Source: Mycolicibacterium duvalii
Lineage (GTDB): Bacteria > Actinomycetota > Actinomycetes > Mycobacteriales > Mycobacteriaceae
Direction of reading: 5' to 3'
DNA length: 64,000 nt
Assembly (NCBI RefSeq): GCF_010726645.1
Contig: NZ_AP022563.1
Span: 4,650,001-4,714,000, forward strand
Positions 8,229 to 15,259 of the stretch are shown here, piece by piece. Every line of letters begins with the position of its first letter. The stretch's first letter is position 1. Below the pieces are notes generated by a model, which saw only the letters and a list, made by a program, of their open reading frames with translations, did no database searches and was not told where the DNA came from. The position numbers and the translations under genes were made by a program.

Positions 8229-8234
8229 ACCGTA
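8229..8234 (-). promoter_or_regulatory. SigA -10 (TACGGT), leaderless start of the 91-aa gene
   Basis: Minus-strand TACGGT (8234-8229) is followed by six bases and then the ATG at 8222, the spacing expected when transcription starts at the A of the start codon. No Shine-Dalgarno is present in between. Confidence 0.5.
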
Positions 8235-8368
8235 TCCGACGTCGGCGAACCCGGGGAGTCGGGCTGCTGCAGCCTCCGCCGTCGAATCCTGCTGGCATGC
8301 AGCGTGATCAGGCCATGCAGTGGACGGCTTGGCGCGGCAGCAGCGCCGCTGCAGAAGTATGACGTCTC

Positions 8369-8392
8369 GTTTGGCGGTATCTCCGCCGGGTA
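8369..8392 (+). promoter_or_regulatory. SigF promoter for the cutinase gene (GTTT-N15-GGGTA)
   Basis: GTTT (8369-8372), 15-nt spacer, GGGTA (8388-8392) followed by A: a full match to the mycobacterial SigF consensus. Start site expected near 8400, giving a ~29-nt leader with the GAAGGAGA ribosome site before ATG 8429. The spacer itself is a small inverted repeat (GGCGG/CCGCC). Confidence 0.7.
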
Positions 8393-8428
8393 ATGCTGGT
8401 GTGACGTATTCGGTCGAAGGAGACGGCG

Positions 8429-9133
8429 ATGGCAGGTCGAAGGGTGGCGCGGTGCGCCATCGCGGTGGCGTTCGGAGCGTGGACAGCGTTGACCAGTGTG
8501 GCGGCGACGCCGGTCGCCTCCGCGCAGCCGTGTCCGGACGTGGAGGTGATCTTCGCGCGCGGCACCAACGAGGCTCCCGGCGTCGGCGGGGTGGGTCAGG
8601 CGTTCGTCGACGCGGTGCGCGCGCAGGCCGCCCCGCGCAGCGTGGGCGTGTATGCGGTGAATTACCCCGCGGGCGACAACTTCTCGGCCCGCGAGGAGTT
8701 CGCCCGTACCGTCATCGACGGTGTCCGCGACGGCGCCGATCGCGTGCAGACGATGGCCGCCAACTGCCCGGACACCCGGTTGATCCTCGGCGGCTACTCC
8801 CAGGGCGCGGTGGTTTCCGGCTTCGTCACCTCCGACGTGGTGCCGGCAGGTGTGCCCGCCGCGGTCGCACCTGCCCCGATGCCTGCCGATGTCGCCGACC
8901 ACGTCGCAGCGGTCGTGTTGTTCGGCACGCCCTCGGGTGAGTTCCTCAGCAAGTACCAGGCCCCGGCACTCACCATCGGCCCGCTCTACGCGGACAAGAC
9001 GCTGCGGCTGTGCGCCCCCGGCGACGGCATCTGCTCAGGCGTCCCCGGCGGTGGTCCGTCGCTGGCGCACGCGTTGTACCCGGTGAACGGGCAGGTCAAC
9101 GACGGGGCCCGGTACGCAATCGAGCGACTCTGA
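8429..9133 (+). CDS. Secreted cutinase-family serine esterase
   Basis: 234 residues with a Sec signal peptide ending around residues 31-33 (ASAQ). The serine hydrolase triad is complete: S124 in GGYSQGA, D199 in CAPGDGIC and H214 in SLAHALY, with paired cysteines (C35/C113 and C195/C202) typical of the cutinase fold. Mycobacterial cutinase-like proteins are exported esterases or phospholipases acting on lipid esters. GAAGGAGA lies 7 nt before the ATG. A SigF-type promoter upstream (8369-8392) suggests induction in stress or stationary phase. Confidence 0.93.
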   Translation: MAGRRVARCAIAVAFGAWTALTSVAATPVASAQPCPDVEVIFARGTNEAPGVGGVGQAFVDAVRAQAAPRSVGVYAVNYPAGDNFSAREEFARTVIDGVRDGADRVQTMAANCPDTRLILGGYSQGAVVSGFVTSDVVPAGVPAAVAPAPMPADVADHVAAVVLFGTPSGEFLSKYQAPALTIGPLYADKTLRLCAPGDGICSGVPGGGPSLAHALYPVNGQVNDGARYAIERL

Positions 9134-9158
9134 CCCGCCCTCGGTGCCGGTGGGGCGT

Positions 9159-9413
9159 TCAGCCCCCCGCCGGCACCGGGTAGCGGTCGTTGACATCGGC
9201 GTTGGTGTCCTTGCGAGCGCAGTGCGCGCAGCAGAAGATGCCGTCGTCGGTCTCGATGCCGTGGCCGAGGATGCGACACCCGCAGTGCCGGCAGTCCGGC
9301 GCCAGTTGCACTGCGGCGCACTCCACGCTGTCGAACGTCGCCGACCGGCCGTCCGGCCAGTTCACGGTGAACGCCTTGTCGTAGTCGTTGCCGCAGGTGT
9401 CGCAGATGGCCAT
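9159..9413 (-). CDS. Cys-rich zinc-ribbon / prokaryotic metallothionein-like protein (84 aa)
   Basis: 84 residues from the ATG at 9413 with AAAGGA upstream. Nine cysteines occur mostly in metal-binding pairs: CDTCG at residues 4-8, then CRHCGC (41-46) and, after HGIETDDG, FCCAHCARK (60-68). The second block resembles the CxHCxC...G..FCCxxCA layout of small bacterial metallothioneins; the N-terminal CxxC with NDYDKAF resembles zinc-ribbon starts. Either metal storage or a small zinc-ribbon regulator is possible. A GTTT-N15-GGGAA box upstream hints at SigF control. Confidence 0.7.
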   Translation of the reverse strand: MAICDTCGNDYDKAFTVNWPDGRSATFDSVECAAVQLAPDCRHCGCRILGHGIETDDGIFCCAHCARKDTNADVNDRYPVPAGG

Positions 9414-9448
9414 CAGGGAGTCCTTTCGGTTGCTGTCTGGACCTCGGT

Positions 9449-9472
9449 TTCCCGCCTGCCGACACGGCAAAC
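9449..9472 (-). promoter_or_regulatory. SigF-like box for the zinc-ribbon gene (GTTT-N15-GGGAA)
   Basis: Minus-strand GTTT (9472-9469), 15-nt spacer, GGGAA (9453-9449). The -10 differs from GGGTA by one base but fits the GGGWA form known for the related sigma-B class. Distance to the ATG at 9413 is about 36 nt. Confidence 0.4.
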
Positions 9473-9485
9473 GTCCTACCGATGG

Positions 9486-9509
9486 GTTTGACCAGCGGCG
9501 AATGGGGCA
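9486..9509 (+). promoter_or_regulatory. SigF-like box for the methyltransferase gene (GTTT-N15-GGGCA)
   Basis: GTTT (9486-9489), 15 nt, GGGCA (9505-9509): one mismatch in the -10. It lies 55 nt before the GTG start at 9565 and nearly back-to-back with the minus-strand box at 9449-9472. Confidence 0.35.
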
Positions 9510-9564
9510 TGAAGGAGAGGCGACGTCGTATCCGCGTCGCGCAGATTTGCAGCAAGGAGCCCAC

Positions 9565-10257
9565 GTGACGACCGCATACACCGACTTCGACACTGTCGCG
9601 ACGCCTGTCGGGGTGTATCCACCGCAGCAGGACTCCTATCTTCTTGTCGAGGCGATGGAACAGGCGGGTCTGGCCCCCGGCTCGCGGGTCGCCGATCTGT
9701 GCACCGGCAGCGGTGTCGTCGCGGTCGCTGCGGCCGCGGCCGGTGCCGCGGAGGTGACCGCCTTCGACATCTGCTCCAACGCGGTGCAGTACGCCAGGGC
9801 CAGTGCGTCGGCCGCGGGCATGGATGTGTCGGTGCATCGGGGATCTTGGGCCCGCGCAGTCGAATTCGGTCCTTACGACCTGGTGCTGGCCAATCCGCCA
9901 TATGTACCGCACCCGCCGCTGGACGACACGTCGGTGATCCCGTCGACGGCAGGACCTGCGCAGGCGTGGAACGCCGGCACCGACGGGCGCCTGGTACTCG
10001 ATCCGCTGTGCGCGGCAGCCCCGCTGCTTCTCGACGAGGGCGGCACGATGCTGATCGTGCACTCGGAGTGCTCCAATGTGCAGCAGACCCTGCGCGGGTT
10101 GCGCGTGCACGGTATGCGCGCGGAAGTCGTTGCCCAGCAGGTCATTCCGTTCGGCCCGGTGATGACTGCCCGGGCGCAGTGGCTGATGCAGTCCGGGCTG
10201 CTGGCCCCTGGTGCCCGGTGCGAGCGGATCGTCGTGATCCGCGCGGACGCGCCATGA
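9565..10257 (+). CDS. HemK/PrmC-like class I methyltransferase
   Basis: 230 residues from GTG 9565, chosen because AAGGAG sits 5 nt upstream; an open frame extends further up but without a ribosome site. SAM-binding motif I reads VADLCTGSGVVAVAAA (about residues 35-50) and the catalytic motif IV is LANPPYVP (about 113-120), the N-P-P-Y of enzymes that methylate amide or amino nitrogens (PrmC/HemK, N6-MTases). It lacks the N-terminal helical domain of true PrmC, so it is a short paralogue of unknown target. Its stop overlaps the CDGSH start (10254-10257). Confidence 0.82.
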   Translation: MTTAYTDFDTVATPVGVYPPQQDSYLLVEAMEQAGLAPGSRVADLCTGSGVVAVAAAAAGAAEVTAFDICSNAVQYARASASAAGMDVSVHRGSWARAVEFGPYDLVLANPPYVPHPPLDDTSVIPSTAGPAQAWNAGTDGRLVLDPLCAAAPLLLDEGGTMLIVHSECSNVQQTLRGLRVHGMRAEVVAQQVIPFGPVMTARAQWLMQSGLLAPGARCERIVVIRADAP

Positions 10258-10484
10258 CCGACCAACCCGCCCGCCTGGTACGCGTCGTGCCGGGCGGGCC
10301 GGTGCTCGTCGAGGGACCGGTGTGCATCGAGCTGCCCGACGGCGGCGTCGTCGAATCCGATCGCTTCATGGTCGCGATCTGCGCGTGCCGCCGGTCGAAG
10401 ACCTACCCGCTGTGTGACACCAGCCACCGGCGGCGCCAGCGCGGCGACGAGCAGAGCGCCCACTCTGCCGCCGGAGGCACCTGA
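10254..10484 (+). CDS. CDGSH iron-sulphur domain protein (76 aa)
   Basis: 76 residues with one CDGSH-type motif, C43-x-C45-x2-S-x3-P-x-C54-D-T-S-H58, the three-Cys-one-His ligand set for a [2Fe-2S] cluster (CDTSH variant). The N-terminal half is beta-rich (VRVVPGGPVLVEGP). Members handle Fe-S cluster or electron transfer. It is translationally coupled by ATGA to the methyltransferase and faces a haem-oxygenase-like iron protein, an arrangement suggesting a shared iron/redox role. Confidence 0.88.
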   Translation: MTDQPARLVRVVPGGPVLVEGPVCIELPDGGVVESDRFMVAICACRRSKTYPLCDTSHRRRQRGDEQSAHSAAGGT

Positions 10485-10513
10485 AACGGGCTCTGGGACA
10501 GCCGTTGTCGCGG

Positions 10514-11524
10514 TCAGTCCAGCGGACGGCGCAACGATGAGTGACCGTCGAGCCAGCACTTCATCAGGTGTTCGGCCAACCGGTCTTCCACCAGCCCGAA
10601 CGCCCGGATGCCGAACACCACGTCCTGGTCGAGCCCCGGTTCGCGGGCGACGAGGTCACCGACCACGTCGGTGCGGACCACCTGTTCGTGCACCGCGTCG
10701 GCCTCGACGTGTTCGCGGTAGAACCCCGCGCACTCCTGCGGTGCGCCGAGGCGTTCCAGCGCGGCCACCATGCGTCGCGACCCGGGCGGAGACGTCACCT
10801 CGGTCGCGGCGAAGTGCCCGACCGCGGCGCCGCGCCAGCGGCGGTGCAGACCGAACATCGACATCACGTTGACCACCGCGAGTGACTCCGCCGGAACCGT
10901 GTCGAGATAGCCCAGGTAGGTGGTGTCCAGGTCAGCGGCGGCCATCAGGTCGGTGAACAGCTGCTGATGCAGTCGGGCGCCTTTGCCGGCGCCGTACTCG
11001 TCGAACTCGACGGCCACGAACGAGGCCTTGGCCTGCCCGGTCAAGCGCGGGATCGCGAACGCGTGCGGATCACCCTCCTTGAGGTGATACACCGAGCGGT
11101 GCACGAAGTACTCGCGCATCTGGTCCCATGTGCCCTCGTCCCGCAAGAAGTACGAGGGACCGTTGCCTTGCAGCGGCTCCACACACAGCGCGTCGAGTTC
11201 CTCGAGCGCGCTGACGTCGGGGCCGATGTGCCCGACCCCGCGGCGCAGATCCTCGAGGAACAACTCCTCCAGACGCCCCCGCAGATACAGCAGGCCCGGA
11301 TTCCACTCCCACCCGGGATCCACACCGGCGAATCCGCGGTAATGCAGTTCGTAACAGATGTAGAGCGCCAACTGCACGTCTAGGCCGGCCGGATCGGCGT
11401 CGGCCAGCGAGGTCTCCACACGGGTCAGGTAGCGCAACTGCGCCCGCTCGGCCAGCAGGTCCACCACGGACATCGAGATCGGTCCGCGGGGCTCGGGCAG
11501 CACGGGTTGAACCAGGGTCGGCAT
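10514..11524 (-). CDS. Iron-containing redox enzyme, haem-oxygenase-like fold
   Basis: 336 residues, all helical, in the TenA/haem-oxygenase-like family annotated as iron-containing redox enzymes. Likely ligand-bearing helices are seen at ELHYRGF, EFDEYGAG, and FYREHVEADAVHEQ, with His/Glu/Asp spaced as in non-haem di-iron members. I start at ATG 11524: it lies just after a perfect SigF-type promoter (11561-11538), and upstream in-frame codons are within or above that promoter. The product would have a leader of only a few nt. Convergent with the CDGSH gene (29 bp apart). Substrate unknown. Confidence 0.8.
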   Translation of the reverse strand: MPTLVQPVLPEPRGPISMSVVDLLAERAQLRYLTRVETSLADADPAGLDVQLALYICYELHYRGFAGVDPGWEWNPGLLYLRGRLEELFLEDLRRGVGHIGPDVSALEELDALCVEPLQGNGPSYFLRDEGTWDQMREYFVHRSVYHLKEGDPHAFAIPRLTGQAKASFVAVEFDEYGAGKGARLHQQLFTDLMAAADLDTTYLGYLDTVPAESLAVVNVMSMFGLHRRWRGAAVGHFAATEVTSPPGSRRMVAALERLGAPQECAGFYREHVEADAVHEQVVRTDVVGDLVAREPGLDQDVVFGIRAFGLVEDRLAEHLMKCWLDGHSSLRRPLD

Positions 11525-11537
11525 CACGGCACTCACG

Positions 11538-11561
11538 TACCCCGGAGGCCAAGAACCAAAC
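11538..11561 (-). promoter_or_regulatory. SigF promoter for the iron-containing redox gene (GTTT-N15-GGGTA)
   Basis: Minus-strand GTTT (11561-11558), 15-nt spacer, GGGTA (11542-11538): a complete consensus match. It fixes the start codon of the gene at 11524, since transcription would begin only about 7 nt upstream of it. Confidence 0.68.
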
Positions 11562-11740
11562 AAGCTTTCGAAGCCCTGACGCCTTACCCACCGGGCCCCG
11601 GTGCCTACACATCTTGCCGCCTTTCTCACATGTCGGCGGATCACCCATCGCATCCGGGCCGGACGGGTAACCCAGGAGCAGGCGCACAAAAGATGTGCTC
11701 ACCGATCTTGCTCATCAACTCGAAGGGGTGAAACACAGAT

Positions 11741-12727
11741 ATGGCCACCGTCAAGAACAATGAGGCCCGAACCAACGAGACGGCGACTCTGATCGCCCAG
11801 CTCCGCACCGTGCTCGATCTCACGCACACCGAGATCCAGGTCGCGGAGACCCGCGTCACGCAGGCCCGCACCGATGCGGTACGCCGCGAACTCACCGAGA
11901 ACGCCGAGAACGCGCGCATCCGCGCCGAGGCCATCCAGCAGGCGATCCGCGATCTCGGCGGGTTCCCCGACGTTCTCGGCCCGTTCCTGGGCCGGGCCGC
12001 GGCGGCGGTCAAGGCCCTCACCGAGCAGGCCGAGCCGTTCGACGAGGCGCTGCTGGGCGACCTCGCTCTCGAGGGCCAGCTGCTCGACCGGGCGCGCTAC
12101 ATCAAGGCGCTGGCCGTCGGCGCCAAGAACACCGAAGTCGAGGAGCTCGCGACCCGGCTGATCACGGCGCACTCGGCCACCGTCGAGTGGCTGACCACCG
12201 TGCTGGCCGAGGACGCGTTGGGCGGTCCCGCCGCGCTGCGGCGCACCCCGATGCAGGCCCTCGCCGGCCTCGCGGTGAAGGTCGTGAACCTGCCGCTGAC
12301 CTGGTCGACCCGCGGCGCCGATCGCGCGGCCGAGGCGCTGCGCTCGGTGCGTCCGACGATCAACGACCTGGCCGAGCGCAGCACGCGCACCGGTGACATC
12401 GCCGCCCGCGCGCTGTCCGGCGCCCGTGATTCGGCGCTGGAAGCGGCCGAACGGATCACCCGCGAGCAGGGCGCCGAGGACGCGGCCGACGCGATTCACG
12501 CCGCCCGCGGGGCGACCGGGACGCTCGAACCCGGCGAGCTGCCGATCAGCGACTACGACGACCTGACCGTCACCGAAGCGGGCAACGCCGTCAAGGAACT
12601 GACCGACGCGGCCGACATCCGGGTGATCATCGCCTACGAGGAAGCCCACAAGAACCGTCAGCGTGTGGTCTCGGCGGCCCAGGCCCGCCTCGCCGCGATC
12701 GCGCAGGAGGTCGTCGGCATCAGCTGA
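11741..12727 (+). CDS. Ferritin-like domain protein, long helical (328 aa)
   Basis: 328 residues, starting MATVKNNEARTNE. Long amphipathic helices dominate, with E/H-rich positions in LDLTHTEIQVAETRV and ALLGDLALEGQLLDRARYIKALA, matching a mycobacterial/actinobacterial protein group described as ferritin-like. The C-terminal third (from ~240) is helical and less conserved-looking. No signal peptide. GAAGGGG precedes the ATG by ~12 nt. A 12-bp perfect hairpin follows the stop. Iron storage or oxidative-stress protection is plausible from the family name only; no catalytic residues can be assigned securely. Confidence 0.72.
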   Translation: MATVKNNEARTNETATLIAQLRTVLDLTHTEIQVAETRVTQARTDAVRRELTENAENARIRAEAIQQAIRDLGGFPDVLGPFLGRAAAAVKALTEQAEPFDEALLGDLALEGQLLDRARYIKALAVGAKNTEVEELATRLITAHSATVEWLTTVLAEDALGGPAALRRTPMQALAGLAVKVVNLPLTWSTRGADRAAEALRSVRPTINDLAERSTRTGDIAARALSGARDSALEAAERITREQGAEDAADAIHAARGATGTLEPGELPISDYDDLTVTEAGNAVKELTDAADIRVIIAYEEAHKNRQRVVSAAQARLAAIAQEVVGIS

Positions 12728-12743
12728 CGTCCCTTCGCTGCCG

Positions 12744-12772
12744 ACCGGTGCGAGCCACGTGCTCGCACCGGT
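12744..12772 (+). terminator. Hairpin terminator after the ferritin-like gene
   Basis: A perfect 12-bp stem (12744-12755 with 12761-12772) closed by a 5-nt loop, 17 nt after the stop codon. A real U-tract is missing, as is usual in mycobacteria. It also sits directly before a SigF-type promoter, insulating the next transcript. Confidence 0.65.
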
Positions 12773-12779
12773 TCGGTGC

Positions 12780-12803
12780 GTTTGACGACGGGTAATGCGG
12801 GTA
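12780..12803 (+). promoter_or_regulatory. SigF promoter upstream of a 54-codon ORF (GTTT-N15-GGGTA)
   Basis: GTTT (12780-12783), 15 nt, GGGTA (12799-12803): complete consensus. Expected start near 12811, about 46 nt before the ATG at 12857. Confidence 0.6.
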
Positions 12804-12856
12804 CCCGCCTGACCTCCGACCGGTGGCTGTCGCCGGTCCTGCGGGTGGGAGGCGTC

Positions 12857-13021
12857 ATGTCAGTTTCTCGATCGGCCATCGCCGGTCATCCGGGGGTGTT
12901 GGGTGCGGCCAGGGACTCCCTGCGGCGGCTGGTGGGCCATTTGCGCACGACGTCACAGCCCCCGCCGCCGGCATGGAGCAATGAGCCGTCCTCACCGGTC
13001 AGATGGTGGAAAGCTCTGTAA
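12857..13021 (+). CDS. Small basic protein (54 aa), putative SigF target
   Basis: ATG 12857 to a TAA at 13019-13021, 54 residues, starting MSVSRSAIAGHPGVLGAARD and ending SSPVRWWKAL. It is basic, with a helical first half, a PPPPAW linker and a Trp pair at the end; no membrane segment and no family I know. Support is the purine-rich GGTGGGAGG ribosome site 4-12 nt upstream and a full SigF-type promoter at 12780-12803. The opposite strand also has an open frame here, so coding is not certain. The remainder of 12728-13148 holds only the terminator and promoter described separately. Confidence 0.45.
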   Translation: MSVSRSAIAGHPGVLGAARDSLRRLVGHLRTTSQPPPPAWSNEPSSPVRWWKAL

Positions 13022-13148
13022 TTCCAGACCTGCAAACGCCGGTGACCAGGGTTGCTGGCAGGTATGTCCCTTGACGAAGTGTCGAACTGCCGATTAGAGA
13101 AGTCCGTGTTGAGATGATGATCGGGGCAACGACACGAGGGGGTCGAAC

Positions 13149-14393
13149 GTGGCGACATCGAAGGGCGGTCGGCCCGCGGTCGTGGTGACCGCGGTGGCGT
13201 CCACCACCGCGCTGGCCACCGACGCCGAGTCCACCTGGTCGCAGCTGCAGGCCGGTAAGAGCGGCATCGGGTCGATCGCCGAGTTCCTGCCGGGCGACGT
13301 CGAGTTGCCGGTCCGCATCGGCGGCCGGGTCACCGAGGATTTCGACGCCGAACTCAGCCGCGTCGAAGTGCGCCGGTTGTCGTACATGCAGAAGATGGCC
13401 CTGGTCCTGAGCCGGCGGCTGTGGGCGGCGGCGGGCGATCCGGAGGTGGAGACACGCCGCCTTCTCGTGTCGATCAGCCATGCCTTCGGCAGCACCCGCG
13501 ACCTGTGGACCGGGTACGAGGAATTCAAGAGCCGGGGTCTGCGGGCGATCTCCCCACTGGCGGTGCAGATGCACATGCCCAACGCTCCGGCCGCCGCGGT
13601 GGGTCTGGACCGCCAGGCCAAAGCCGGCGTGATCGCGCCGACCGTCGGCGACGCCTCCGGCGCGTCGGCCATCGCCGAAGCGTGGCGGCTGATCACCCTC
13701 GGTGAAGCCGACGTGGCCATCTGCGGTGCCGTGGAATCGAAGATCGAGCCGCTGCCGATCGTGGTGTTCAACAACATGGGAATGCTGGCCACCGACAACG
13801 ACGATCCCGAGGGCGCGTGCCGGCCCTTCGACCAGAACCGGACCGGCATGGTCTTCGGCGAGGGCGGGGCGCTGCTGCTCGTCGAGTCCGAGGAGCACGC
13901 GGCCGCGCGCGGCGCGACGCCGCTGGCCCGTCTGATGGGCGTGGGCACCACGTCCGACGCGTACGACCTGCTGCAACCGGACCCCTCCGGCGAGCAGGAA
14001 GCCGCCGCCATCAGCCATGCGGTGACGCTGGCCGGGCTGGCTCCCACCGACATCGACCACGTCAACGCCAATGCCGCCGGGACCAAGGTCGGCGACCTGA
14101 CCGAAGCGCGCGCCCTGCGTCAGGTGTTCGGTCACCATCAGCCGGCCGTGACGGCCCCCAAGGCGGCGCTGGGGCACGCCATGGGCGCCGCGGGGGCCAT
14201 CGAGGCCGTACTGACCGTGCAGACGGTCCGCGACGGCGTCGTCGCCCCGACGCGCAACCTGCAGACCCTCGATCCCGAGATCGACCTCGATGTGGTGACC
14301 GGAGAGGCGCGCCCCGGCGACTACCGCTACGCGGTGAGCAACACGCTGGGGTTCGGTGGCAACAACGTCGCGCTGGTCTTCGGCAAGTACTGA
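13149..14393 (+). CDS. KasA/KasB-like beta-ketoacyl-ACP synthase homologue lacking the catalytic Cys
   Basis: 414 residues from GTG 13149 (GGGGG about 7 nt upstream). The full KAS-II thiolase fold is present and aligns by eye along its length with mycobacterial KasA/KasB (e.g. the DPEGACRPFDQNRTGMVFGEG block). However the nucleophile position reads VGDASG, so the Cys is D168, and the first active-site His (NAHGT in KasA) is N308; the Lys K338 and second His H343 in APKAALGHAMG remain. It therefore cannot form an acyl-enzyme. A chain-length-factor-like partner, a decarboxylase or a scaffold for FAS-II is possible. It stands alone, not in a FAS-II operon. Confidence 0.85.
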   Translation: MATSKGGRPAVVVTAVASTTALATDAESTWSQLQAGKSGIGSIAEFLPGDVELPVRIGGRVTEDFDAELSRVEVRRLSYMQKMALVLSRRLWAAAGDPEVETRRLLVSISHAFGSTRDLWTGYEEFKSRGLRAISPLAVQMHMPNAPAAAVGLDRQAKAGVIAPTVGDASGASAIAEAWRLITLGEADVAICGAVESKIEPLPIVVFNNMGMLATDNDDPEGACRPFDQNRTGMVFGEGGALLLVESEEHAAARGATPLARLMGVGTTSDAYDLLQPDPSGEQEAAAISHAVTLAGLAPTDIDHVNANAAGTKVGDLTEARALRQVFGHHQPAVTAPKAALGHAMGAAGAIEAVLTVQTVRDGVVAPTRNLQTLDPEIDLDVVTGEARPGDYRYAVSNTLGFGGNNVALVFGKY

Positions 14394-14450
14394 CCCGCCC
14401 GGCCCCGGCGGTCGCGGGACACCGTGAACCCCGGGTGCCGGACCGCTGCG

Positions 14451-14456
14451 TAATCT
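14451..14456 (+). promoter_or_regulatory. SigA -10 (TAATCT), near-leaderless start of Nudix gene
   Basis: TAATCT ends 4 nt before GTG 14461 and 7 nt before a second in-frame GTG at 14464. The spacing favours a leaderless message starting at 14464. Confidence 0.45.
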
Positions 14457-14460
14457 TCTC

Positions 14461-15180
14461 GTGGTGACACTCGCCTACGACGACGCGTTGCGCGACGGCA
14501 TCCGGGAGCGGCTGGCCCGGCACCGGCGCCGTGTCGTCACCGATGCCGGCAAGCGGCGCGCCGCGGTCGCGGTGGTACTGGTGGACTCCCTGGTCGGGGA
14601 GGACCGCGTCGATCCCGCACCCGTCGAGGACTGGATCGCCGGGCGGCCGATGCCCGAGGATCTCGACGGACGCATGGTCGACGTGTCCGGCGGCGCCGCG
14701 TTCTTCCTGTGCCGGCGGGCCGCCCGGCTCTCGTCGCACTCGGCGCAGTGGGCGCTGCCCGGTGGTCGCCTCGACCCAGGCGAGAACGCCGTCGACGCGG
14801 CGCGACGGGAACTGCACGAGGAACTCGACGTGCAGCTGCCGGAGTCGGCGGTGCTGGGCCAACTCGACGACTACCCGACCCGCTCGGGTTATGTGATCAC
14901 CCCGGTGGTGATGTGGGGCGGGGGCCGGCTGGACCCGCGCCCCGCGCCCGACGAGGTGGTGGCCGTCTACCGGGTCGGGCTACATCAGCTCACCCGCGCC
15001 GACTCCCCGCGCTTCGTGCAAATCGCCGAGAGCCCCCGTCCCGTCGTGCAGATCCCGCTGGGCAACGACCTGATCCATGCCCCGACCGGGGCGGTGCTGT
15101 TGCAGCTGAGGTGGCTGGGGCTCGAAGGTCGTCCCGACCCCGTAGACGAGATGGAACAACCGGTGTTCGCCTGGCGTTGA
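14461..15180 (+). CDS. Nudix hydrolase (CoA pyrophosphatase-like)
   Basis: 239 residues (238 if translation begins at the second GTG). The Nudix box Gx5Ex7REUxEExGU is complete from G102 to about residue 123, with the catalytic R116-E117-L-x-E120-E121. An N-terminal extension of ~75 residues and a C-terminal tail with PIGND-like content (QIPLGNDLIHAPTG) match the CoA/NADH pyrophosphatase-like group more than MutT. It likely hydrolyses a nucleoside diphosphate derivative. No ribosome site is visible upstream, in line with a leaderless start at 14461/14464. Confidence 0.85.
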   Translation: MVTLAYDDALRDGIRERLARHRRRVVTDAGKRRAAVAVVLVDSLVGEDRVDPAPVEDWIAGRPMPEDLDGRMVDVSGGAAFFLCRRAARLSSHSAQWALPGGRLDPGENAVDAARRELHEELDVQLPESAVLGQLDDYPTRSGYVITPVVMWGGGRLDPRPAPDEVVAVYRVGLHQLTRADSPRFVQIAESPRPVVQIPLGNDLIHAPTGAVLLQLRWLGLEGRPDPVDEMEQPVFAWR

Positions 15181-15189
15181 CACGCACGG

Positions 15190-15214
15190 GTTTGTTTGCT
15201 CGGTCGCTCGGGTA
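15190..15214 (+). promoter_or_regulatory. SigF promoter for the exported 158-aa protein (GTTT-N16-GGGTA)
   Basis: GTTT (15190-15193), 16-nt spacer, GGGTA (15210-15214) followed by A: complete consensus. Start expected near 15222, leader ~38 nt. Confidence 0.62.
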
Positions 15215-15259
15215 ACCGACCCGGGACCGACACGAACCCGACTGGGGACGACAACTGCC

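Noticed and set aside
12886..13158. A 90-codon minus-strand frame opposite the small SigF-driven ORF
   Set aside because: No ribosome site or promoter in that direction, no recognisable protein, and it would overlap the start of the KAS-like gene.
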